DNA of 64,000 bases. It comes from Tetrahymena elliotti 4EA (taxonomy: Eukaryota > Ciliophora > Oligohymenophorea > Hymenostomatida > Tetrahymenidae). Shown piece by piece: positions 25,149-37,943 of the stretch. The position numbers and the translations under genes are program-made. Within the stretch, counting starts at the first letter, position 1, and every line of letters begins with the position of its first letter. The notes under the pieces are model-generated. The model searched no databases and was not told the DNA's origin. It saw nothing but the letters and a program-made list of their open reading frames with translations. The stretch covers positions 1,120,508 through 1,184,507 of the forward strand of contig JH720314.1 of NCBI GenBank assembly GCA_000231825.2, read 5' to 3'.

Positions 25149-26676
25149 AGAGTTAAATGAGAATAGTCGTTTCTGTTTTATACCAAAGAGATTCTTGTTA
25201 GTATCGTAATTGTTGAAAATAGTTTTATATTGAGTTAAAATATGTATTTTTGTGGTTTATAATTTATGTTCTTCTAGGTTTTATTTATAAGTTGCTTTGA
25301 TAGTCTTTGAAAAATAAGGATTTGTTTTATAATTAGAACTAAATATAAGAATATGTTTGTATGTTTTTTTTCTTATTTTAATAATTAAAAAAATAAGGGA
25401 TCGTTTAACACTTTTTAATTATTTTTTTAATATTTTCTTTCTGTAAATATGTGTGCGATAAAGGATATGGTATCTATATCTTGTTAAATCACATAATTAT
25501 TAGTTATTTTTATTTATTTTTGCAAATAAATTAAAAACTAACCCAAAAACACATTAATTTTGTTAAAAACAATTCAAAATCTAATCAATTAATCTATATT
25601 TTTTTTAAATATGTTTTTGCACTAATTTTTGAATTTTTAATTAAATTTCAATCTGAAAATTTTTGAATTTAATTAATTCTTCTATTTCCAACGTTTATTT
25701 CATTTTCATTTCTTGGCCAATAAATAGACAGTTTATAAACAGAACATATTTTTCATTCAATATTATTTTGCTTAGAAATATTGATAATTATTCATTATTT
25801 ATTTGATATCTATTATTTATTTTACTTCGAAATTTTTTAAAAACATTTTTAGTACTTATTTGTTAACAAAAAAAACAAAAATAAAGCATAGATTAATGTG
25901 TAGAAGACAAACACATTAACTTAATCTCTTAAGTAACATTAACTTATATTTTATCACTAAATGAAAATCTACGCTTACATTCATTTATTTTCAGTTTAGA
26001 AACAATTTCAATAAATTTTCTTTTCATAAAAAAATCAAATTGATAATTTTTAGGCTCCTATACCCTTTTTCATATACGATAAATTTCCTTCAAATTATAT
26101 ATATCTTAACCTTTAATCTAAATTTTATCAAAAATTATCATATGCTATTTAAACAATTAAAATTTTTCTTTAATAAAATTATGTACAATTTAAAAATAAT
26201 TCCAATTTGAAATCTGAGCATTTTTCTAAAATATTAATCTTAACATAGGTCATTATAAAATTTTCAAAAAAAGATTAAAATTTATTCTATTTTGTTGCAA
26301 CATAATTCTAAGAAAAAAATACAAGTTAAGTTTAGAAAAAAGTAATATTTTGATTTCATTTACAATTTTATTTTGTTTTCTTTAAAAAGATTTTTAAATA
26401 CAAAGAATGATATTTAGTTTAAAAGAATCATTTTTTTATTTTTAAATTAAGTAGTATAGTATGAGCAAAAATATAAAATTTAATAAAAAAAATAAAGGTA
26501 TTCTTTTATTATTTACTTTGATTTGACATATATTTTTATGAACGAATGAAAAATAGATATAATGTGAGAATTTAGTAAAGTAAATACAATTTTCAATTAA
26601 TAAAAAAATATCAATCAAAAATTTTAATGTTTGCTAAAATTATTATTAAATTTTGTTAGTTTAATTAGTTTTATCC
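25149..26676. other. 1.5 kb AT-rich intergenic region
   Basis: Upstream of the Q/N-rich gene and downstream of the kinase gene (both minus). Positions 25149-25350 stay open in frame with the Q/N-rich gene and may be its 5' UTR or an N-terminal exon. Nothing else recognisable. Confidence 0.45.
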
Positions 26677-29600
26677 TCAATTAACTAGCTTAACAGGAGA
26701 ATATTATTTTGATTAGATGCGAGAAGTTTCAATCTCTTGAATAGATATGTTTGGACTAAAAACAGTACTATCAGCAGCACATTTCATATGGTAATCTTAA
26801 TTTATCAAAATACTGCTTTTATTTCTGTCATTTTTAGAAATATGGGAGAAATCATTAAAACTCTTTTTATTTAAGCTCTTTATAACAAATTTTCTATCAT
26901 AATAATATTTAGTTGTTTCTTAATTGTTTTCTACTGACTGACTTCTTGATTTATTATTATTGTTATCTGAATTTATAATTTATCTTTATGATAAATAATT
27001 TTCTTTGCTCTAATTTAAAAGATTTTTTAATTAATTAGGATTTTCAAGTTACTATCCTTAATTTTAATTCTAGTCTTTATTAAACATTTCTTATACATTA
27101 GATTTGGATTTATCTTTTTATGCCTTAGAGCATTAAGAATTTATGAAAGGATGTTTTAATATATCCTATGGTTTTATTCTTTCTTATGGGTTAAACTTTA
27201 GCATTTAGATAATTAAATCTAAAAGAAGTTCACCCTTTTCCTAATTATCAAATTGAGGGAGTATATTAATTAAGTATGTAGGTAATATTTCATTTATAGA
27301 TTTTTATTTTTATAAGAGTTTCTCATAATCTTAATTTCTTATTGAGAATAATCCTGTTTTAATTACTGATTTTTCTTTATATTAAACTCTGCATTTATAA
27401 CTAAGCCATTATGGTATTCCAGTCAATATTTCAAGGAGAGAGGCACCAAAAGACCAAACATCTATAGTATCTAAATATCCTTATAAATTCTATATCATAG
27501 TGTGGTTATTATTTTTTGTATGGTTGTTTTCATTTATTATTTCACTTATCACTTCAGGAGGCATGTATTCTATAGTTGCTAAATTTATTGTTCCTTTCTC
27601 ATTATAACTTAAAACTGATCCAAAATCTATCAAAGAAACTTATTCTAATTTACATTTATTTGCTTCAGACTAAAAGCTAACTAGAATATTCTCTGGTTTT
27701 ATATCACAATGAACAAGTTTATTTTCACTTAAAAGTGAAAGAGCAGAAGCTACTTTCTAAATATATTGCACCAATAAATTATTCTCTAGATTAACGAACT
27801 CATAGTATGATTATTAAAAATTTATCTTATAAATTCTTTCATTGTTATGAAAATCTCCATTCAAGCTATAAAATTATTTAGATGAAGTTATTCCACCTAA
27901 TTCAAATACTATCCATGTGTCTTTTTGGTCTTTAATTATCTCAACTAGTCCAATCAAATATTTTAATCCTATTTTTAATAAATTTTGATTCAGAATTCAT
28001 TTAAAAAAAAATTTTTTATTTTTACTTTAATCATTTTAATACTATGATTTAGGTTTTCCATCATCATTATAAAAAGTTTATAAAAGCTTAAGCTCTCTTT
28101 AGATACACTCTGAATTATTCTTGTTTACTATTTGTTTTACTGCAACCCTTTATTATGTTTTGAGACTTTAGCATAACCAAACAACTGAAAATCCTCCCCT
28201 GTAAAATAAAAATATTTTTTTAGATTCAAAATCATAAATGAACATTTTATTTTACTTTCCTAATATTTCTATCTTTTAGTATCCCTCAGGGCATCTTGAC
28301 CCATATAATTTTATCTCTTCTTCATTTAAAACAATTACTTCTTTTAGATTTTAAGAATAAAAATATTTTCTTTTGAAAATTTTAAAATAAGAATACCTTT
28401 TTAACTAGCCATAATATTAGATTAATCTCCTCTCAAAAAATGATTATATGTGCTTTTATAAAAATAACTCATTAAAATAAATTTTTAATTTAATATTTAT
28501 TTACTTGTAGGATTTTTTCTAGTTTAATGGGATTTACTATTTTTATAAATTTTTCTCTAATTATTCATACAAGCTATCTTTTGGGCCAGATATATAAGTT
28601 GAAGATTAGCATCTTAGTTTACTTTCTAACTTATTTATATTACTTACAAGAATAGCTGCCTTCTACTAGTTAATTTACACTTTCAAGTTCTATTTAGAAA
28701 GATAAGGTTTGATTATCTCAGATGGGTGCTTTTTATAAGAGATTTATGGAAGAGACTAAGAATTAAAGGTTGTTTACATTAAATTATTAGAAATTTAGTT
28801 AGATGGTTATTATTATAATTGTTAATATTACGAATGTGAATTATGATAATATTACTATGAAGGATTAATTTAATATTAATTTAAATTTTATTAATTTATT
28901 TGCTTTTCTTATCTAGTCTTCTTTTCTGAAGATACTGACACAATATTATTACACTTAGTAGGATTAGATTAACTGTTATCTGCATTACCAAAAAATTCTA
29001 AATTACCCTTTTTTAAGTTATCCTAAAGAGCTGCTAATCTCTATATATTCTCGTTAATTTTTTGAATGTTTTACTGCTAAACAGATTTCATCTTTTTAAA
29101 GTCTTGGATATTCTTTACTTTTAATCAAACATTAAGAAATATATTAAAATTTTTTGATAAAGAAATAGGTTTGTAGCAAATATTAGTTGATTTCTAAATG
29201 ACAAACATGTGAAATTTAGTATTTTATCAACAAATAAAGATATAAAAAAATAATTTTACTCTTTATGCTTTCAAATTTATTAGACTAAAGAAAGAAAATA
29301 ATTAATTCTACCATAAGGATTAGAAGTCAAAGATATTTATGATTTATGTTCTGTAACAGGATAGCTAGGATTACTGGAATTAATTTTGTTTAATTTTTAA
29401 TCTTCTTCTTATTTTTTAACCTTAGGAAATAATCCTTCATCCTTCAAGTTTTTAATGATATTTTTTATTTAAATATTATCGTTAGTAGAAAGTGTTTATC
29501 CATAGCTACTATTTATTTTAAAGTCAGCACTACCAAGCAATCCTTTATTTAAATCAGAATCTTTATTCTTTTCATTTACAATCCTATTAAATAAAAATAA

Positions 29601-29879
29601 TTATATTTAGCTTTATTTATTATTGAAATTATTTATAATTGTTTGAAGTTTAAAGCTAAAAGGTCTTTACTTGTTCATTTTTTTTGCAATCAGTTATTTA
29701 TTATAAATGGAGTTAATTTTTTTAATTTTGTCTTCTTCAAAGCCTAAGCCTAGAGTCTTTTCACTTAGTGGTTTATTTAATTTTTTTTCTAGAATTGGAG
29801 AAGCATTAAACCTATTTTACTGAGAAGAGTCATTCAGCATACTTACACTTTGAGAAATTCCTATTTTATACTTATTCAT
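26677..29879 (-). CDS. Protein kinase with long Q/N-rich N-terminal extension
   Basis: A eukaryotic-type Ser/Thr protein kinase, about 900 residues. Kinase subdomains are in order: glycine loop ILGKGGGFSVVWL (about 28190-28275), VAVK lysine (about 28140), catalytic VHCDIKPENIL (about 27680-27712), metal-binding DFG (about 27625) and the APE-equivalent MPPEV (about 27557). Then come DVWSFGASLLEIL and a subdomain XI arginine (ERIKPQDILKHPF). All catalytic residues are present, so it should be active. The C-terminal tail is Gln/Asn-rich and ends at TGA 26677. The N-terminal ~400 residues (from MNKYKIGIS at 29879) are Gln/Ser-rich with a short coiled coil at about 29030-29100. They are joined to the kinase by reading the frame through 28870-28470 and two small introns. 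A separate kinase start at ATG 28472 is the alternative. I cannot place the kinase in a named group; the HCDIKPENIL/DFGS pattern recalls DYRK-like kinases. Confidence 0.78.
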
Positions 29880-30494
29880 ATTACAAATAAAGTTGTTTGT
29901 TATTTGTTTTGTTTATTTTCTAAATTTTAGCAAAATCAGCAAAAAAAATTATTAATATTGTTATCCATTCAAACTTTCTTAAGAATTATTTATAATTCAT
30001 TAAATAATAAGGAAAAGCATTAAAAATAAACTTAATTATAACTAAATTAAGTAGATATTTTTAATCAAAATATAATTAAGATATCAACCTTTTTGATTCA
30101 GTATCTATCTACTTTAGATAAATATTTTTTTCATTTTATTCAATGTATTTTTTATAGCTTTTTATACTGGTTTTTTTATTTGAGAAAACAAATACAAAAG
30201 CAAATCAAAGTTGCACTCTAAATTTCATGATGAATAAATAATAGGTAATAGAAAGTTTACAATAAATCATAAATTTATTATTTGAGACAAAATTTTAGTT
30301 TGTATCAAATTATTTTAATGGTTTGATAAATTACTTTTTATGCTTAATAACTGTTTAAGAAAATTGGAAATTATGTTAAATAAAAGATTTCTTACAAAAA
30401 TAAAAACATAAAATAAAAAAGAATATTTAAAATATTTTTTGAAACTTAAAAATGAAAAGATAATGAATGATTGATTTAAAGATAACAAATTTTT
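29880..30494. other. AT-rich intergenic region
   Basis: Between the kinase 5' end and the formin 3' end (both minus). Must hold the kinase promoter and formin terminator; nothing specific seen. Confidence 0.45.
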
Positions 30495-33400
30495 TCATTT
30501 CTTTAAAAATCCTATTTTAGAAATGGCAGATTATAAATCCTCTCCATCCTCTCCTCCATTTTATTGAATTCCTTATTATTTTTCTAAATAAAATACAATT
30601 TAATTTAAAATTAAAATTCAAACAAAATAAATTTACTCATTTTCATCTCCTTAAGAAGTCCAATCATATCGGATTTATTTTTAGTCATTAGCATACTTTC
30701 TCTAACATTTTAATAGCACTTTGACATTCTTACATCTCCAGTGTTCATATTTTGCATACCAATATATGTTCCTCTAACATTTTCTAAATTATCAACCTTT
30801 TGGTTAGCTTTAAAACTAAGCTAAGATTTCATTCCTTGCATGATATTTGCTAGATTTTATTAGGGGTTAGATACATTCTTATCTGAAATTGAAGATTTTT
30901 ATTATAGACCTGAGGTTGGAGCTTTTAAATCAGATTTCGTTTATTTTGGATCTGAAGCCTTTAATAAATCTTTTGCCTTTTTTTCTTCATCTTTCTTTTT
31001 CTTTTCTTCTTCTTTTTTCTTAGTTTCTTCAAGCTTTTGTTTATCAGCCTTTTCTTTCTTCATTTTTCTAAATAGCTGTCCAAACTTTTCTGCAAACTTT
31101 TCAGATGGATCAGTTGGTTTTTCTCCATATAAGCTTGCTACTTACTTATAGGCTTCATCTATAGATTTAATTTCAGTGTCAATTTTATTGATTCGTTACT
31201 CAATAGCATCTACACTTACATCTAATTTAGACTTGATGTTATCATTAGGAAGGTCTGTCTATGATTAGATAGCTTTTTACATGAAACGGAAATTTTTCTT
31301 AATTTCATTTAAATCTGCATTCAATTGAGATATAGGAAGCTATTCACAAAGATTCAAAGCTTCTTCATCTTCTTAAGAAATAAGTGGGTTGTACTTCTTT
31401 TCAAAGACTTCTATAACATACATCATTAAGGTTGTTTTGTTGTCTTTCATTTTTAATTCACTAATCTTAATTAAAGAATCAAATTTGAAACCCCAGGCAC
31501 CACCTCTAGCAGATTCTCCATTTAAGTAGTTACCAATAGCTAAAACGTACTCTAACATTTCAGGGATCAATTAGTTATCTTTTATGTAAAAAAAACCTCT
31601 TTTTAGCTTATTAACTTTTGGTTCTAAATCTAAGAACATTTCTTCATGAGTTTTGAGAAAAACTAAACCTCTAATACGATCTCCAAATCCTTTTACTTTT
31701 TTTATTTCAAAAATGAATTTTTCAGGGTTAGCTAAATCTTCTGGTTTTCCTCCTCCTTCAATATAACCAGTAACTAAATCTACTTCTTCTTATTTAGGAC
31801 AAATATTGTTAAGAGATTGTAGATTGTTAAGAGTCAATATTTTCTCATCGCAACCAACTAAAGCATTGCTAATTATACTTGGAGATATTTTTAGTTTTTG
31901 CAAAACTATTTCGTATGTCTTAGTTCTATCTCCTGAAATCAAACTAGTTTTTTAAATAATTGCAGGTTTAGCTGGACCAGTAGTACCGCCTTGTGAGCCA
32001 TCAGAATTATTAGGTGCTCCTGATTAAGAAGCTCCTGTAGCGAGTTTTGTTGGGGCAGCAGGTTTTTCAAATTAATCTTCAATGAATTTAACATCTATTT
32101 AAACCTTTTCATCATTTAATTTTTCCCAAATAGTATTTTTAATATTGATAGCTGAAATAGTATTCCACATAAATGGTTTAAGAGGGACATTTGGTTTTTT
32201 CTTTTACTTCTATGCAGTCTACTGAGGCATCATCTAATCACAAAAAATAAAGTCTAACAAAAATTGATTGTTCTTTATTTTACCATGGGCATATTGAAAG
32301 ATGGCATCATCTAGTTTATTTTATTTTAAAAAATTTATATTTTTTGAAAAAGTTATTGAATAAAATAGTACAGGTGCTTAAGTTCCAATAAGTAATGGTG
32401 GTGGCATCTTATTTTATAAAAATAATAAATAAGAATATTAAGTTCTTAGAATATTAATATTACAGGTGCTCCTCCTAGATTAAGTCCCTATTTAACAGAT
32501 AAATGATTAAAGAAAAAAATATAAGTAAAAATAATTACTGGTGCTCCTCCAATAGGTGGTGGCTAATTAATTAGTGTTAATAAAATGTTTTTATGATTTG
32601 AATAAATAAAAGCTAATTTTGAAATTTACTGGTGGAATACCTCCAAGTGGTGGTGGCTTTTTATTATAAATGTAAATATTAACTAAATGCTTGCTGTTTG
32701 TTAAAGTATTTTACTTGTGGAATACCTCCGATAGGTGGTGGCTTTAATATTAAATGATTAAGTTAAAATAATTTGAATTTTCAAATAAATAATTACTGGT
32801 GGAATGCCCCCAAATGATGGAGCCTAGATAAATAAAACAAATAAAAATGAGAAATGAATCTTTTATCAAATTTATTTTATTTACTGCTGGGATACCTCCA
32901 ATAGGTGGTGGCTTATTTTATACAAAGATAAATTTATTTTGGTTATTTCAAATAAGATTTAAGATTTACTGGTGGAATGCCTCCAAAAGATGGTGCCTGA
33001 AATATATAATAATATTAGAGTTTAAATTAATAAAAATTTTATTTACTGGTGGAATACCGCCGAGAGATGGTGCCTTTTTAAATAGATAAATTAAGTTAAA
33101 TATTATTTTTTATCAGAATTTCAAATTTAAATTACAGCTGGAATACCTCCGAATGGTGGTGGCTATGATAAAATATAAAATTTAATAAAACTAAAAATCT
33201 AATGTACTAATTACTGGTGGGATGCCTCCAATTGGTGGTGCCTTAATTAATAAATAATTTTTTAACTGTTTTTACAATGATCTAAATAGTATTTACAGGT
33301 GGAATGCCTCCAATAAATGGTGCCTTAACAAATAAATAATAAATAATTGTAAAGATTTAATAAGTATTTTAATTTTAATTACAGGTGGGATGCCTAAGAT

Positions 33401-36400
33401 TGCTGGTGCCTTAAGATAAAAATAAGGATAAAATATTTATTTAAAAGTGTTTAATTTACAGGTGGAATGCCTCCAATTGGTGGAGCCTATTTGAATTTAT
33501 AAATAAATGATAAATATAAAATTATTTTAAGTTTTCTAAGTTACAGGTGGAATGCCTCCGATTGGTGGTGCCTTTTTTATTAATAAAAGATTTATTTAAT
33601 TTACTCACTAATAAAAAAAATAGAAATTACAGGTGGAATTCCTCCAATTTGTGGTGCCTTTTTTAATACACAGATAAGAAAATAAATTTTAAATATTTTA
33701 AATGCTCTTAATTACTGGTGGAATACCTCCAATTGGTGGTGCCTTAGGAAATAGAATAAATATTAATTTTACAAACTTTTTTAGAAACTAATATTACTGG
33801 TGGAATGAAGCCTCCGATAGGTGGTGCCTATTAAAAAATTATAAGGTAAAAATCCATTTAAATCAGAATGAATAATTACAGGTGGAATGCCTCCAATTGG
33901 TGGAGCCTTTTTTAATTTACAATTAAGTAAGATATTGAAAAGAATATTTAATATTCTAAATTACTGGTGGAATGCCTCCGATTTGTGGTGCCTTTATTAT
34001 TAAATAAAAATATGTATTTTTTTTGAATTTTTGAGTTTAAAAATTACAGGGGGAATGAAGCCTCCAATAGGTGGAGCCTAATCAAGGAAATTATTTGAAT
34101 TGTTAAAATATTTAAATAAGGATAAATTTACTGGTGGTATACCTCCAATTGGTGGAGCCTTTTAGTAAATATAAAACATAATGAATAAAGATAAATATTT
34201 AACTTTGAATTTATTTATTTACAGGTGGAATACCTCCAATAGGCGGTGCCTAATAAAATTAAAAAATTCTAAAAAAAAGCAATTGATTTTGAATAATTTA
34301 CTGGTGGAATAATACCTCCTACATTAGGTGCCTTTTTATATTAATAAGAATATTATTTACATAAATAAAGCTATGTTAATATGTATACCTATGGTATGTT
34401 TCCTAAGACAGGAGCCTATTAACAAAGTAGATAAGTATATGTTAAAAAATAATATTAAAAGATAAATTTATTAGTTACAGGTGGAATACCTCCAAGAGGT
34501 GGTACCTTGATATTTTAAACAAAAATTTAACTACAATTAAGTAAATAAGAGAGAAATATGAAATGATTTATGATAATTTATTAGATATGAAGATATGTGT
34601 AATGAAAACTTAAAAAAAAGCTGATTTAATTACAGGTGGAACTCCTATTTGAGGTGCCTATTTTTATTTAAGGAATTTAGATTTTTATTTCTATTTTAAT
34701 TTTAATTTACTTAAGGAATGGTTGATGACTATTGCTATGATGATTCCTTTTAGATATTAATTAAAGTAAGTATTTATAAAACATCTAATAAAATTACCGA
34801 ATTGCTAACTGTTTAAGCTTTCAACTAATTAATTTCTTTTAACAGAGTTTAAATTTAATTTTCCATTTCTTTAGTTTAATTCTTTAAATCTATAAATTTA
34901 GCAGAAATATCATCTTTTTACTATAAAACACCAGATATTTCTGAGTCTTTAATTCTATTTTACTCTTCCAATTAATTTATTTATTTAATTAGACTATCCA
35001 TATCTCTGTTATTTTCAACTAAAGCATTAAGTTCTTTTTCACTAATCACTTTATATTAATTAAAATTTATAAGTTTATTATTATTTCATTTAATCTTACC
35101 TCCTTAAGGCGAAGCAAATATCTTAGATAAAGCTTTGTCCAAATTAATAAAAACTTTTTTAACTTTTTCTTAGTCACTTGGAAGTAATAAAAGCTTTTGT
35201 AGGGAACCAGTAAGCTAATCGTAGCAATCGTTTTCAAAAGCCTTTTTTTTAAGTCTTTCAACTAAACTCTCAAAAGTAAATTCGTTGTTTTAAGGTTTAA
35301 TAAAAACAGAATCTATAGGGTCTAGGATAGTTTTTTCATTGTCATCTAAATTAAAAGTCAAAAAGAGCTACATAGAATTTTTGATGCCTTAAATATGCAT
35401 TTAAAATATTTTAGTATCATTTGCATTCAGAGTACAAGAAAGTAATAGTAAACGATCAACTTCCTAATCTTCTTCTTCTTAATCTTCTTCATTCTTTTCT
35501 TCTGTAAAATCCTCTAGTTTATCTGCTAAGGAATTATAATCTTTACCTTCAGCTTCTTCAGATTCCTCATTTATGATGTCTTCTTACTCATTCTTTTTAC
35601 TCAAAAGCATCATCTTTAAGTCTTGTAAATAAATTAAGAAAAATTTAAACCTAAAAATAATTTTACTGCTATTATTTTAATCAATGTGTCCATCTTCAAA
35701 ATAATTGAAATCTTTAATTTAATTTTTCAACATATTCAAGTAAGCCTATTCACTACAGTCTTTGATTTTGTATTTTTCTAGCTTAATTCTTGTTAGGATA
35801 ATCTATTGATCAATAAAATAATGATTTTATGAAATATTAGTTTATTATATATATTATGAAATTAAAGGTTTATTTAACATTTTATAGAAAAAGAAATTAC
35901 TTCAAATATATTCTCAATATTTAGTTCTATAAACTCTTATCTGATAAGTTTAGCACGCTACTTATTTGAGGGAAGAGAAATGAAACTAAATAAGAAATCA
36001 GCAGTATTTCTAATCAAAACTATATTTGGAGAATCTTTTAGGATATCAATTAAAACCTAAAAACGAGAAGATAACCCATTATTCTATTTGTACTCACTAA
36101 AACCACGACATACATTTTCTAAATCTTCATCATTTCCTAATAGGAATTATGAAGAAACATCAAAAACATATGCTGTAACCATCGGATGATAAGGATTAAT
36201 GCACGAAACAATAGTTTAGATACCATTAGGTACACGCTTCAAGTATTCAATACCCTAATCAAATGTGGTCACCATATAATGAATAAACTCAAAGAGTTTA
36301 ATCAATAAATCATATTTTCCTGATTCTCTTGATTGTATATTTTAATTGCTAATAATGTCAATCAATATTTAAGGACCTCTGTAATTCTTAAAATCTTTCC

Positions 36401-36806
36401 AAAAGATTTCATCATTTAATTTTCTTTCATTTTCAATTTACTCTAATAAATTGTTGTATGCATATACACTTTGCTCATCTATCAGTCTCTATAATAATTT
36501 TTAGAGAGGAGTCTTAGTAATGTTCTTCTAGGATTTTCCTTCCATAATTTCTTCATGCTTATTTAGAAGACGCCATTTGTACTTCTTTGGGAGATTATAA
36601 ATTATTTTCTTTTAATCTTCCGAGGCTATAAGCTTTGCTGCAAAGTTTTCAAAGTCTTTCTAAAGTTACTTATCTGAAGGGATTTTCTTTTGGAAACGAT
36701 GCTTATTTTTGAGACTTGCAAAAACTAATTCTATTTCTTCAGGATAGCCTTTAAACCTATACCTAATTTCTGTATCTAGTTCTGGCTTTGCAGACTATTG
36801 ACCCAT
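30495..36806 (-). CDS. Diaphanous-type formin (GBD/FH3 - coiled coil - FH1 - FH2 - tail)
   Basis: An actin nucleator/elongator, about 1,400 residues, acting at the cell cortex or cytokinetic furrow. It starts MGQQSAKPELDTEIRYRF at 36806 and ends GFLKK-TGA at 30495. The N-terminal part (about 36800-35650) matches a GTPase-binding/FH3 armadillo region: NYRGPQILIDIIS, then a block of helices including VTAYVFDVSSQFL. A dimerising coiled coil lies at about 34810-35060. FH1 follows as 29 micro-exons (32284-34746, own entry). The FH2 begins PLKPFMWNTIS (about 32160-32190) and carries the signature EYVLAIGNYLN then GFKFDSLIKI (31500-31570). It is followed by a Lys/Glu-rich helix, KMKKEKADKQK..., at about 31000-31090. 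The tail has an acidic NGGEDGEDLQ patch, suggesting a DAD-like autoregulatory end, although a clear MDxLL motif is not visible. Confidence 0.92.
32284..34746 (-). repeat. Array of 29 phase-0 micro-exons encoding the formin FH1 domain
   Basis: Each unit is intron-AG, a 24-36 nt exon, then GT. The typical 27-nt exon encodes APPIGGIPP. Exons in coding order: 34746-34711, 34657-34634, 34505-34479, 34415-34389, 34331-34302, 34249-34223, 34158-34132, 34077-34048, 33991-33965, 33906-33880, 33827-33798, 33742-33716, 33657-33631, 33571-33545, 33486-33460, 33409-33383, 33323-33297, 33241-33215, 33162-33136, 33073-33047, 32996-32970, 32911-32885, 32823-32797, 32741-32715, 32656-32630, 32562-32539, 32487-32464, 32407-32372, 32310-32284. 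All are multiples of 3 (21 of 27 nt, three of 30, three of 24, two of 36), totalling 267 codons. Introns are 50-67 nt except one of 128. Seven exons read exactly APPIGGIPP. Variants include APQIGGIPP, APSFGGIPP, APSLGGIPP, PPPIGGIPA and APPIGGFIPP. FH1 repeats bind profilin-actin; here successive exons create IPPAPP motifs. Confidence 0.93.
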
Positions 36807-37943
36807 AAGGTAATGTTGATCGTTGGAACTTGATTTTTATTTTCAAAGTACTTTTGGACCTAAATTAGACTATCTTTTTAGTAAAATAATACCTTTGCTT
36901 ATCAAATGTTTATTTTATAAACTATTACTTTAATAGAATTTTAAACTTTTTTTATTTTAAGGTTAATAATATTAAAGGTAGATTGCTTACTTTATTATTT
37001 TTTTCAATGATAGTATATGATCTGAAAGATCTTATTTTTCTAATATTGTTAAATATTTTTAGGTAAAATTTGTCACAAATATTGATATAGTTTTTACTTC
37101 ATAATATTAAATAATTATCAATAATTTTCTCATCATGTATGTCTCCTTCAATGATTAAAACTGTAGCCAAATTAGATGAAACAATTTATTAAAGATAAAC
37201 AAAAAAGATTCCAAAATAAACAAAATCATCATTTGTTTACTTTAATTTTGTAAAACCCCCTAAAAAAATTTAATATTAAATATTTATTTTGCGAAATATT
37301 TTATTTTTAATTATAATTTTATCTTAAATATTCAATTTAATATTAAATCAATATGAATTGTTTTAAAATAATTATCCATCCTACTTTAATAAGTGTTCAT
37401 TTCAAGTATTTCCTGAAATGCTAAATTTTGTAACTAAAAAAATATTTAATTTTAGAATACTATTTGGATTTATGAAAAAATAATATAAATTCTAATTATT
37501 ATTCGCAATCACATATTTTTTATTCATTTAATTTTGAAATATTTATTTTATTTAATGACCATTCTGATTAATCATTATAAAATTTTGCGCGAAAAGTTAA
37601 TTATGATTCTAGTTTTAATTTGAAAAAAAAAAGTGAAATAAATTTTTATAAGTATTTTTAATAATAAATGGAAGAAGTAGTTAAGTTATTATTATCTCAT
37701 TGATCTATTAAGTGAATCAATCACTCACCCTGATTATTTCAAACATTTTAAGATATCTTCAAACAAATACTAAATCTAAACGAATACACTAAAATAACAA
37801 TATTTTTCTTTAAAAGTGAAATTTACCACCAAAAAATTAAAAAAAAATAAATTAAGAAATTTTAATTACTTTGAAATATCTAAGAAAATATTCTTAGCAA
37901 GAATTAAAGCACAGCGCATTCTTTGACTATTATTTTTGTACTA
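36807..37943. promoter_or_regulatory. 1.1 kb divergent intergenic region
   Basis: Upstream of both the formin (minus) and the importin-alpha-like gene (plus). Very AT-rich; no element identified. Confidence 0.4.

Noticed and set aside
32284..34746. Regular ~27-bp repeats separated by ~57-bp unique spacers resemble a CRISPR array
   Set aside because: Repeats are variable, in coding frame, flanked by GT/AG and encode a proline-rich FH1 between formin domains in a eukaryotic gene.
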